64,000 nucleotides of DNA from Baylisascaris procyonis. Its lineage: Eukaryota; Nematoda; Chromadorea; Rhabditida; Ascarididae. Position numbers and translations under genes: made by a program. Numbering within the stretch: position 1 is the stretch's first letter; each line of letters opens with the position of its first letter. The notes beneath the pieces are model-generated. The model saw nothing but the letters and a program-made list of their open reading frames with translations. It had not been told where the DNA came from and searched no databases. Shown here one piece after another: positions 40,899 to 53,692 of this stretch. The stretch is from positions 2,694,501 to 2,758,500 of the forward strand of contig JAZARR010000070.1 in NCBI GenBank assembly GCA_037389465.1. Reading direction: 5' to 3'.

Positions 40899-42708
40899 GG
40901 AAGGTAGAAATTAGAAAATAAATATAGTATCCACATAAACACTCTTTGGAGGAATATCGAGAGATGTGAACTCACGGTAGTGAAGAGAAAAACTTCACTG
41001 AAATAAAATCGAAAAATTAAAGTAAACAGAGAGAGCAAAAACGATTCACCTTTCAACATTTCTATGTGCTCCTCTAATTTGCGCAATTTTAAAGCAATCA
41101 GAAAAGGAAAATTCGTTCCAGCAGAAATAAGCTGCATTTTAACGATTCTTGTTAAACCCTCCAAACTTCGAGAGAGGATTGACTCGACATATTATAAAAC
41201 AATACTGACAATTATTTTAAAAAATATACATAGTCGATGAAGTTGGCTGTCATATTACAAGTTAGTTCTTCACTCTACATAATTACATCCGTCCAACTTT
41301 GATTTGATGATACAGCGTATGCGTTATGTTTCCATAGTAACCTTTAGCGGAACGATTAGATTGATAAAAAATACGTTGTATTATAGGTCGGAAGAATCGT
41401 ATACCTTTCTACTTACTTTAATATCGAATTTTTCTTTCTCATTTTATATCGAATAAAACACTACATTTCACTTAAATTTTCTTTTAACGTTTACTAAAAT
41501 ATTTCATAAAAAAAAAGAAAATATCATGTCTTATTTCCCGCCGCGACTTAGTGAAACATTAAGTTATGTTTAATATTTCACTCATTCTATATCTAAATAT
41601 TAGTCTAAATATTAACAGATATCTAAATATTAGTCGCATAAACGATCGTTGAAATAATCCCGTGAATATTAACAATTGAATTGTTACATTTCATATGCAA
41701 GTGCCAACATTAATTAATAATAACCCAAATGATTACTTCAATTTACCTGAATTTTATTAAAATTATTCGATTTATTGAAATTATTAATGCATTTTATGCG
41801 CTCAGAATGCTCACTGTTTTAAACATTGTTTTTATATTTTATCACTGTTTGATCAATGGTTTTTTGAGGCATTTGTTATTGCAGTTTTCGTGGATAATAT
41901 TTCAAATGTGCTTTCAAGTGTAGAATTGAGCTGTTCTGAAAAACCTCTAAAATTTCTGATATAAAAGAATTGGGAAAATAAGAAAAATGTGAATGATTCA
42001 ATGAAACGAAAGCGGAAATAAGACGAAAGCGAATCGAGAGTATATGCAAATACCTATGAGGTTACCCGATAATATTAGTACAACCTGGAAAATTTAAGAG
42101 GAACACATCGGAAGGAAATTAAACTTAAGCAAATATGACTGAACAATAAGTGATAATAGCCTTTCCCTATCTGAGGATCACCTCAAATATCTGCGGTTTG
42201 TGGATTATTCTGAAGCAATAAAGAAAATAAAGTGTTTCAACGGGAAACTGTTCATTCATATTTACAGAAAAAGGCAAAATAACGCTTACAAAATGGAAAC
42301 ATTTTAATGAAATTAGAAATAGCTATGAATGATTTACCATGAATGAAATTCATTTTCTTTAAATAAAACCTACTTTTTAAACTATAGAATATATAATAAA
42401 TATTTTTATAGAGCACAAAGGTGAAGTGTTCGCATATTTTCAGTGGAAGTAAAGTGTATTAGAACATGAATGGATTTATAAACACATAGTGAGGAACGAT
42501 CACAACAAACATCCGCAACACACATATCGGAGAGGTGATTAAATCACCCTAATAGACCAAAGAAGTGAGCAGAAAATAAACTGATAATAAGCATTAAATG
42601 AGCTGATCGGTAATACGACTGCAATGACGTCATCAACAATAAATAAGCAAAAAGAGTGTCTGAAAGGAACGTGAAGAGATAAAACCACATTCAATACTTT
42701 AAACAATC

Positions 42709-42748
42709 ATACGATTGTGGTGTTGTGACTTTTCAATCACAATCGTAT
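42709..42748. repeat. Inverted repeat, 11-bp arms
   Basis: ATACGATTGTG and CACAATCGTAT separated by 18 nt. Confidence 0.85.
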
Positions 42749-42784
42749 TTTACGTATAATTGACGCTATTGTAATGATATCAAT

Positions 42785-42858
42785 GGCAGATAGAGAGAGA
42801 AGGGGAAAAGAAAGAAAGAAGGGAGGAAGAAGAGAAGGAGAGGAAGAGAAAAAGATGG
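42785..42858. repeat. Purine (GA-rich) tract
   Basis: More than 70 bp almost purely of A and G on the plus strand, giving a Glu/Lys/Arg-rich artefact frame. Confidence 0.85.
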
Positions 42859-44847
42859 ATAAAACTCATAGAAATCACACGAAACTTGAACCCTCGTTTT
42901 CTGCAATCATACGCAGATTACTTATGAATTCTGCTAAGGCCCCCTCTTCCGCCTTATCCTTTGAACCTATGCAAGCCATTAGACTCAAGACGTTTTAATA
43001 ATGCAACCAGTTCGGTATTCGAAACGAATAGCATTCGAGAGGAGCAAATAAATAGTTGCCCTTCTCCTAGAGGCATAAGTCAACGAGACATGCAACGAAA
43101 TAGCGGTGTGTTAAGTGGTAAACAGTTCGAAGAGGGAGTGGAGAGTGGGAGAAGAGAGAAGGGGTAGGGGTAGAGAGTGGGACGATCTTGTCTCGACAAG
43201 AAAAGACCGAGCCTCGAGTCCCTGATTTCTTACATATCTTCCGCTCGTATCATCTTCCTCACAATAATGATGTCATAAGAATGCGAATGGGATAATCTTT
43301 GTTAACGCCAAGAAGGGCATGTACCCATGCTCAGCCTATAAAAGCAAGCCAAGAGAATAAGAAAAAAATAGGATTTATAAAATTTGCACTTCAAGTAATA
43401 CGAGTCAAATATGTAGTTGTATTTCATGAGTTCTAATTTATGTTTGATGTTCTATCCCACCAACTAAATCGATCATATATATTCGGCATATTTCACAGGT
43501 TTTATTTTATTGTTTGTTTAGCGAGTGGTGAATAATCTCTAATTTATTTCATCTTATCTTATGAAAATGCTAAATGTTCGCTGAATCGAGAATAAAAGAA
43601 ATACTTTGTCGTGCATTAATTTAAAACCTGTTTGTAACACGACGAAATTTCACCAAAGATAAAACTGAAATGGATTAAAATGCAAGTCGAACAAGAATGG
43701 TAGTGGCGGCAGTGATCCCCGTTAAGCAAATTCTTTGATGCTCTCGATAAGCTTACAAAACCTATGTTAGCTTTCTTACGCGGCCAAGATACTAGCACAG
43801 ACCATGAATATGAGATGTAAATGACGGATGTGGAAATTCGGAAGTCATACAACAGGAAACTGATATCAGTTTCGCATTCCAAAACCGATCTTAATATGAA
43901 CAACAGAGAATGAAAAAAAGGAGCTTTAATAATTCCGACACTCCTTCTTTCGAAGGACCGAGGCGGAAACCACTTGTGGAGTGCCGAAACAAAACAGGTG
44001 TGGGATGGATGACGTACTTATTCGTTGATTGATTACAACAGAGCAGTTCTGAAGGTTTTCTTAAAATGGCGTATTCATTTCAGAAACATTTTGGCGTAAA
44101 CGTCAGCACTTCACTACACTCACGCAAATGGCATATAACTGATAGCGTATGCTTCGCTTAGAGCAGAGCATTGTGAACAAACCTGATTGATTCCTAGTGT
44201 CGAATATTGAATGAAACACATCCAACTCTAACGAGTACCACCATCTTTGGGATTAATAAAAGCCGAAAATACCGTTTATTCAGCTTATACGCTGTCAGGA
44301 TCACGAGATATTTTCGAACGACATGTTGTTTACAATGACTTTTCTAGTAAGAGATTGTGCGCTGCGATCCTCCTATTTCGATGCAACAATTGACGGAGTA
44401 TGACGTATATATAAAAAGGAATGAATTTCGCTAGAAACGTACTTAGGTAGCATAAATTCAGGTAAGATGCTGACTACCATATGTTGGTTAAAACCTTGCA
44501 ATGCGCTAGGTAATCCTGAAAGATCAAAAAATATCGAATAAAAATACAACATCGCTATAGCCTTACAAAAACCGCGGTCGATGATAAGAACAGATAACAC
44601 ATCAACGAACCAAGGAAACACAACGACAAAGCAAATATTAGTATTAAAATCAATGCTGCACTCATGACGCTTTGCAAAGTTTGATCAACATAAATAATCG
44701 GTATTTTCGATTCTCATTTACCTTTATGCTGAAGCGGTGATTGACCACTTGAATTAAAGAAAAAAATTTTATGAAAATTCCAAGTCAAAAAAAAAATCAT
44801 TGGAGAGAAAATTTGTGACGGCAATTTCAAGCAAAATTTCAAAGAAT

Positions 44848-44911
44848 GTAGCAATTCAATTTTAGAAACATTTAATCAAGTAGCAATTCAATTTTAGAAA
44901 CATTTAGTCAA
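44848..44911. repeat. 32-bp tandem duplication
   Basis: Two near-identical copies of a unit starting GTAGCAATTCAATTTTAGAA. Confidence 0.9.
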
Positions 44912-46589
44912 CCTTCTCTCCTCTCAACAGATTTCGACATGTTCAGATCTAAGCGGCTAATAAAGCGAGAAGGTAAAACATCGCACCTTCGTTAGCAACG
45001 AAATGAGAATGTGGCACTAACTTTACCCTGACAAACAATGCTTTCACGAATAGGTTAAGCGAAACAGCGAGTATTTTTTCCGTACATACAAACAAGATCA
45101 TGCACAAAAAGTTGTAGACGAAAACTTCTCATAATAAGCATAAACAAATTTACACTCAAAAGAACGTGTAAAAATTCCACTAGCAAGCTGAATAAGAGTC
45201 ACGGAAATGTTGCCAAAGGTTCATACTTTATCCTTAAGTTCCCTCTTCCTTTCGGTGGAAACCTTAGGGGAATCGATGAGTACAGAACTAGACGGAGAGA
45301 ATCGATGATTACTGATACATCAATTAAAAGCTCAGGGATAACCGCTGCCACCTGCTTCCACACAGGCCTCCTTTCAAAGAAAAGAAACAGGTAAACTTTT
45401 GCTGAAGGCGACTTTCTCAGCGCTTCTGAACTTTAATACGAAGCGTTTCTTATAAATTCCTAGCATTTTGAAGTCTAAACATCACTGAGATAAAAGCACT
45501 CAAGGATCAATCAATGCGTTTCAATTTTATCTTTCCTTATAATGCGGTGGGCAAATAGGCATTAGCTTGGAAACTGAGCAATTTTTAATAGAGCCCTTCC
45601 GTTACAAGGCCGTGAAAAAGAGAAATTCCAACACTTCCCCTTTCTCTTCCCCTTCTTACCTGTTCGGAGGGGACTATAGTCAGAACGTGCATTCAACTGG
45701 TAGTTCAAAAACATCGATATCTTCTTATCTGGTGATTAATGGCATGGGCATTTTTTCGTCAATCTCTTCTAATGCCCTCAAAAAAAAGAAAAAAAATCAA
45801 AAATATCTCTGAACAAGTAGTAAAATAGAGAAGAAAGACGCGCAAGTATAAACATCCTTTTAAATATCAGTCTTTACCTTCGGTCTCTCCACTTCAAGGG
45901 CTTATATTCAAGCAAAAAAAATGGTACTTTGAGAGCAAGCAACAGCGTAACTGCGATCAATTAGAGTGGAGGAGTGCGATGAAACAAATGATGGAAGAGA
46001 GCAGATATAGGCCAGAAGCGAGCATCATGCTCCCGAATGCATGGATGGCTCTCGATGGTTGGGGCGGCTTCGTTGGGTTTGCTCTTCGAGCATCGCTGCA
46101 ACATTAATGAGAAATAGCCACGACAACGGCGAGTGTTCCGAAACGCTGGAACGCACCATTCAATTAAAACGACTGCCGTTGCTTCATGCACGTAAAGCTG
46201 TCGTGCTCGTTGAGTCCAATACTTCCCTCTTCTATCTCGTCCCTTCTATTATCCGCATCATATTCGTCCATCACATTTGTATTCATAAGGTATACATCGT
46301 TTGAAACTCGAGAAACAAGCAACCTCAAGAAAGAATTACTATAGTTAATTGAGCTGCGCAATGAAGTGGGTAATTGAGCCGCAGTTGTAGAGGAACTGGG
46401 AGTAGAAAATCTGTGACACTACCATCGCGGTATAAGTTCATTGATTGAGCTGCGATGGTGGAAAACAACAAAAATTTGAATCGCTCAATGAAATCTATTT
46501 AGTTCGAGATTTTTTATTCAGATAAATCTTTCCGGGGTCATTTATTCTGAGCATTGAATCATTCAAAGGAGATGAAACATTAATAGATT

Positions 46590-46701
46590 AGGTTATGATT
46601 AGCGTTCATTTCAAGCTAGGTTCTATTTAGCGCTCACATCGAGCTAAGTTATGGCTCGTTTCCACATGATGCTAGGTTATCGTTAGTGTCCACTTCACCT
46701 G
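46590..46701. repeat. 28-bp degenerate tandem repeat, four copies
   Basis: Units at 46590, 46618, 46646 and 46674 share the pattern AGGTTAT..TTAG..TC.A...CNAGCT. Copies differ at several positions but keep the 28-bp length exactly. Confidence 0.82.
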
Positions 46702-49700
46702 ATCTCTACTTTTCTTCATCGTACGTCGAAGCAGAAGAATAAAAAAACGAGACAACGGAAAAGCAAAAAGAAAAACTACAAATTTTATGCGACGATATAA
46801 TCACTAGAAAAGACGACCTGAACGCTTCTCTTCTCTCTTCAAAATGAAAAACTCTCGTAAATATTACATTATGCTAATGAAAATGCATTCAATGATACAT
46901 ACCATTTTCGATATGAAGGCCAAATTAAAGCGCTATAGAGCAGCGCAATCAATACAAACTTCAACGAGAGCTCATTTAATAAGCAAAACGCAGTGCGAGC
47001 ATCGTTTTGCCTCACAGCGGAAATGCATGATGTCATCCACTCACCACCCCCCCCTCCACTAAATGCATTGCTTTATAAGAGGTCATATTCCTATCCGATT
47101 TGTAAAATTTCACTTACAACAACACTCCTTATGCTTTCAATGATGGACGTTTCAAACGCGAATAAAAGGAAAGCAAATTTCAGCAGCAAACGTTATCGTA
47201 TAATACTGTCTGATTGAAATGATCAATGAAACATTGAAGAAGTGTCCCTGAGGAGTTATCACGATATGCGCTTTCACATCACGATAAGTTGAGCAATTAA
47301 TTGAAGAAATTATTAACAGAAAGTAAAACTTACAAAATATTCCCAAAAAAATTTTGAATGAAATATTTTTCATCAATCGTTCCATCAAAATTTCCGCTAA
47401 TTTTCATTTTCCTATGGCTCTAGCAATTTCAAATGAGAGTATAGCCGCCGTAAAAACGATGGAAATTTCTCCGTACCTTTGATTACTTACAACACATTTT
47501 GAAATTGATGAACGACAACATATGCATACGGTGTGAATTATGCCAACCCCAATTCCGATATATCGGGTTGGTGATTGTATAATCTTTCCATATCAGTAAA
47601 TTTATCGGTATCTCGGTATATTAGTAAATTTCAGCCTTCGCATACTATGAATCACAGCTATTCGTTAGAGTGACACATATATAAATTAAATCCGTATAAA
47701 TGAAGTTTTTTTCCCGATTTACATTGCGAAATATGCAAGTTTGCAAAATTACATCGGAATGAATTCAAACGGATCAGAAAACAAAAAAAAATCTTGCACT
47801 GATGGACAACATCCACATAACAAATATTGTAAAACAAAAAAAAAAAAAAATCGGCGAACAAACTTTGTGAATAAAAACTTAGCCAAATGACTTCCGAATG
47901 CATCATTTTTGCGTTTATCGATAAATACAGCCTTGTTGAGCTCAATTTCAGCTCCAAATATTCCCTTTCATATTCCCTTCTATTTAAAACTTCGCAATTC
48001 TGCTGAAAGATAACCACGATCATCATATTCATGAAAGATCAACAAAAACTCTATGATTCCATCAAAAGTCAATCAGTTTTGTTCAAAATGATTTCTCGTC
48101 GATAGAATTAAAATAGTTCGATCAACACTGAAAATATTATTCTATAATAGTGATCGATATTATTTAAAGTGGATTCTCATTCTTTATTATATATGGAAAC
48201 AAGTATTCAATAGGTATGTATAAAAATTTGAATTCATATGAAAACGTTAAAATATCTTTTCATTTTAGAGAGCAGCGTTGATTTTATATATCATGCACAT
48301 AAGCAGGTGGTACATGGAAATTAATGTCGTATCAAAATATTAGTAAGTAAGCTAAGTTACATTTTACGTTTCTAAAAAGAGCATATCGAAACTGAAGAGC
48401 ATTCTCTCATTGTAAACAATCCTTATTCGGCATAGAAGGACGATAGTATGAAACACCATTGATGGTAATACGATTGGTGTGTTTGAAGAGCATAAAAAAG
48501 CCACACGTACTCATCAAATAAACAAATCTACACTAAACAAACATTAGCGTCATCGAGACGATCACCTGCAATCACCTCTTACAAAAAGGAATTCCACTTT
48601 GACGTGAACGCTGCTCCACTCATTGTCATCAATGACGACGCATCAATTCATACTTTAGCACGTAATACAAACACATTTTGCTCCCCTAGAACATTCCTTC
48701 AATTCGGAATGCGTCCCAACGCTCAATTGTGAAATTACAGCTCAATTAACAATTAAATTTTTGCAATATTTTCTCAAAGGATCTTATTTAAATTTAGCAC
48801 GATATTCTGATATAAAAATGAGATGTATCTTCGAGCAAAAAAATATTTGACGAATAAGAAAAACTTGTTTTGAATAGAATTTTGTCGCTTCTAGTGCCGA
48901 GAAAGTTTTTAAAGAATTATCACTGTTGCTATGGTAGGTATGAAATGTTACGAGTTGACATATATGTTTCTGCTCAACGAAATAATTCTGTTGAAAATTA
49001 TGCATTTTGATGAAATTCCTACGGAATTTTCAGGGAAAAACCACACTTCAGAGTTGGGAAAATTTTTTCTGAATGCAATAAGAAGAAGGGTCCGTGCAAC
49101 AGCCAGATCCGTCCCCTTCGCACCCGTGATTGACAATGCCGCAACAAAGACTTATAACTAGCATTACGCTTGCATTCCAGCATCCTCTATACTTCTTTCC
49201 ACCCCTGCTCGAACTAATTTTGCATCACTAGTTATTAAGGCCTATAGAATCATCAGAATCTCTGCTGGTAACATGTATAGATTCATTAGGATCACCATGT
49301 TGTTTAGCTGACATAAGATCACACATTTTGCAAATAATAAAAGAACTTGACTCATGGAGTAGCAGTCTTTTCTTATTGATCCCTGATTGAAGAAAATTCC
49401 TCGTGTTTTTGTAAATTTCTTCGCAAAAATTTCTTTTTTTTTTTGCAGACTGAAAAAATGATAGTGGATTTTTCCATCGGAGAGTAGAAAATTTGATTTA
49501 AAAAAAATGCAAAAATTCACAAGAAATTGAAAGGTTTTTTTTTTTTCAGTTACGTGATAAAAAAAAAATGTTTCATTCTCTAGAAATAAATATACCGCTA
49601 TGGAATATGTAAATGATTTACAGAAAATAAATCTACGAAACATGCTAATTGCCATTTGCTGAGAGTTTTTCGAAGAAATTTTTGTTTTGAGAGGAAACTT

Positions 49701-52325
49701 AAATATGCACATCAATCATTACAGCTTATGATGAAATAAGAAAGCAACAGCAGAAAGAATATTCACAAAACTAGCAGTATAATCATAAAATGAGAGTGAC
49801 TCATGTACCCTACCTAAAAAATCACTTCATGATCAATTATATAGAATTTGAATGGATGTTTTTCTTTCAATCAAGTAATATTTGTAAAAAGAGAAAAAAG
49901 AGCCGAAATGTGGCAGTGATAAAAGCGAAATCCATAAAATATGAAGCTTTTGAAGTGATATACGAAGCGAACGCAATCCATATCCTCCATTCAATAAACT
50001 TCCGTCCAATCCTGAAACCAAAAAACTACACACATTATGATTTGAGAGTGAAAAAAAACGATAAGGTTATTCACGATTAATACGATTAATATTTATTGAG
50101 CATAAACTCTTTTTAAAATATATAATTCAGATTCCACTATATGTTGACATATTCAACAAATCTTGAACAACCCAAAATATGACACTAACAACCTCATTCG
50201 TATAAAAATTTCATTCTCTATTATTCCCTAATGTTTCTTTCTTTTCGATATTAATTAGGTAATAAAGTTCACAAACAATACAAATAATGTAAACGAAGCT
50301 AGAATATGGAAATAATTAGTCGAACATTTTTATCGCGAATATTTATATGATTAAAGAACGAAATGAAGCAATATAATTTGTGGAATTATTCTCGCAATGG
50401 TGAGGCAATAAATTCCTTATAGAGCCTCTAAAGGGGCGATCACTATACGCAACAATCGATATGAATATGAACACAGCTGCGGGTAATGCCATTAAGTTAA
50501 TTCGCACCATTTCAGGCGATGAATATTACAATGTTTTTATACAATTTGAACATCCAGAAATTATTCGCATTTCCTGTACTATGATGGCCATTTGAATTCC
50601 GGCATAAAATTGTTTGAAGTAATCGGTCTTTAAAAGAAAAAAAAAATTGTGACAGAGATTAAGTACGCTCATTAAAGTCTCCTAAAAACATATCATTTTA
50701 TCTTCTTGAACAAAATGAACCTCATAATATAGTATACTTTTGCATGTGGATCGCAGATGTAATTTTGCTTGACATGTGTGGTTGCAATGTTGTTTTTGAC
50801 GTATTTTTTAATAGTAAAGTATATACGTTGTACGGATTGGATAGGTATGCACCACCAAGAGATAGGCATTATCAAGAGAAGTCGTCTAAGTTTCGATTTA
50901 GAAAGCCATCTTAAGAATAAAAACTGATCTTAAGTGTATGTAATCTCATGTTTCTAATTTATGATGCATTCATAGTTTTAAATAATTAAATAACTACATA
51001 TATTTCAGTTAAATAATTTGCAATTTTAGAAATGAATTCATTCAAAAAAAAAATTTTTTTTTTCACGAAGAAAATTCCTTAATGAATGCACGCAATTTTC
51101 TAGAGCAAAATTAATGGTCTGTTTCAAGTAAAATGGAGAACCATTTATTATGTTCACCTTTTGCACGCTCAATAATTTTTTTCTTTGCATAATAACTTGT
51201 CACACGCAAAAAAGCAATTTGCAACAATCAACGATCTATACATTACTCAATGCAAACGTTTTCATCACATCAAAGCAAAAATTATCTCCCAAATTTGAAA
51301 CATTTAACGACGATCGGCAACGATTAATTTCTTTTTCACATCCTCAGATGGAATTCCATGTTCACAATTATTTTGGAATTTCTTAATTGTGCTATAGGTT
51401 TTTTGCTTTGAGAAGTTACCCCCCTCCCTCCCCCATAATGCGGGAATATAGTCAACCGTAATAGTGTTCACCCGTTTTCCAGCCTTCCCTTAAATCCACT
51501 TTATATGCTATAGAGTGGAAATAACTCGATGCTGCGAGTCATCTGTGAACATAAACAAAAGACAGCAACGACGAGTGGTGAAAAAGCTCCACTTCCAGAC
51601 AAAAACATAAAATTTGCCCCACTGAGGGAATATTATTAATCAGCAGAAATGAACGTATTTGTGGCCAATGTTTCATGTAGATGTTAACACAAATTGTGGT
51701 TTTAGACTGCCCAGTTTTCAGCCTATACCAAATTAAACTTGTTATATATTCAACAGCGGCACTACATTATGTGCATAGTGCACTTGAGGTAATCTAAGCA
51801 ATAAGTGATTTCCAGTGAACATCTCCACAATGGCTCGATGGTAGAGGATTTGCCCGAAAAGCAGAAGCTCGCGAGATCTGATCTCACTGATCGGCATATG
51901 CGATCAAAACTAGTGAAACCATTCCATTCAATTGAAACACTGCATGTATAGCCAAAATTTGAAGTTCACATGTTGACAATGATGTGTAGATTAGCAAAAG
52001 AAATTTTGAAAGCGAATCAAACAAGCACTCCGAAAATGTCACATATTCGAAGAATCAATTCAACTACCTGCAAAAGCTGCACCTTTTTTCGCCGGAAAAA
52101 AATGTTACCGGGACAATGCGAGGGTTTCACCCAAGAAATGGGTGTGAATTAATCAGATATTTATCGCTAGAATACGAAAAAAGTCATATAAGGAGTCAAA
52201 AATTGCGTGCAGATTATCCCTATCGTTTCAATCAACATGCGCGTTACGGATTGCTCTTCTCGCATTAGCGAAGATTAAAGTTGCAGAAATCAATTGAGAG
52301 GTATTTGGATGGGAATTTTTGTCAA

Positions 52326-52391
52326 TTCGATATTTAAGTGAACATTTATATATAATGTTCTTTATATATAAATGTTAACTTAAATATCGAA
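52326..52391. repeat. Near-perfect hairpin, 30-bp arms, 6-nt loop
   Basis: Arms 52326-52355 and 52362-52391 are reverse complements at 29 of 30 positions, loop TGTTCT. Could be a short palindromic element or a small-RNA precursor-like fold; the sequence alone does not decide. Confidence 0.9.
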
Positions 52392-53648
52392 CGTAATGAA
52401 ATATTTTTAGAGTAATTATTTTTCTAAATTTTTGCAAAATTCGTCAACGCATTCTTCGCAGTAGAGAAATTTGATTAGAGGGAAGATCACAAGGATATCT
52501 GCATAATCCACATGCAATCGCGATGTAGGATTACAACATATATAGTCCACATTTCAACGAATCTAAAATTTGTTTGCACCTTTCCCTCAGTGCAAATCAC
52601 TTGGAAACTTCATACCGTCTACGATCCTTTCTGCAATCCCTATTGATCCTGGCACTGAAGCTTGAAGATCGGTTTTGTTCGGAAAAAAACTGAGCGGAAG
52701 TAGAGATATGTAGAAGCAAAGCGAAATCGAAAAATCCCTCCCTCTGATGCCCGAAATTATTCGATTCTTATATAAAAATATTAGAACGGCCTACAGAATT
52801 TTTCGCTGCGAAAAAAAAAGAAAAATGATCAATGAAATGGGAAAAGTACTAAATAAGCATCACGAAAGGAAAACGACATTTCCTACATCACCGAAAACAA
52901 CCGATCAACAAACTTTTTTCAACTTAAGCGCTTATTGTTTCAAAAAAAAGCACGGCGTGAAGCTTTTAAAAATACAAAAAAATAAAACTGAACAGTAAAA
53001 GAATGCAGATGTAGTGTGAAGCACGAAGGAAATAAATTTACAAATACAAAGTAAAACTACAAAAATACAAAGTAAAACTGAAGCACGGCGTGAAGCTGAA
53101 CGTCGCAGATATCGAAATTAACGAAAAGTGGCGATGCCTCTCAAGAATGAAGAATGCAAAAGAGGTGAATACGCACAACAGTAATGCGATCCACCTCTAC
53201 TTACGGAAAGAGAACATATCGTTTATAATTCAACAACTCAATTAACGCCTGCGAAGCACAAAATTCAGCATAGCAACCTATTTCAAGTTTTAGTTGAGAA
53301 AAAAGCGAAAACGAATGAACGCTGAAATTGAAATAAGAATCTATTGGTCTAGTCGGAACCATGAAGTAAACAAGAGACATTCAGTGAGGTGAACAAGAAG
53401 AAAAATAATTCATTTGCTTGCCTCATAAGGTTTTGAAGAATATCGCATATAATAATTGTGTACATTCGTGCGTTATGGAAAATAGAAAAATTGAATGTCT
53501 TCAACGGGAAATTGGCGAAGATCATCACATAGCGATTTCTCGAAAGAAAGGAATATGAAGTTTGTTGTTGAAAATTAAGATTTGTTAACAAGATGACTGC
53601 CTTGAAAATCGAATCAGATGATGATAAGAACACGACCATCGATCATCG

Positions 53649-53692
53649 TTTTATTTATTTATTTATTTATTTATTTATTTGTTTATTTATTT
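53649..53692. repeat. (TTTA)n microsatellite
   Basis: About ten TTTA units with one TTTG interruption. Confidence 0.93.

Larger units (their letters stand above)
40897..52325. other. Upstream region, no gene recognised
   Basis: AT-rich with short chance frames only. Contains purine-rich tracts at 42785-42858 and 43128-43182, a GC-richer patch at about 45960-46270 with short unrecognised frames on both strands, a 32-bp duplication at 44848, and a 28-bp repeat at 46590. Confidence 0.5.

Noticed and set aside
42774..43167. Glu/Arg/Lys-rich plus-strand frames
   Set aside because: They result from purine-rich tracts; no domain or splice signals.
51829..51893. tRNA-Phe-like fold with a GAA anticodon position
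   Set aside because: A D-arm-like TGGCTCGATGGTAGAGG and a 7-nt loop CCGAAAA can be drawn, but the T at position 33, the B-box GGTTCGA and an acceptor stem are missing. At most a decayed tRNA-derived fragment.
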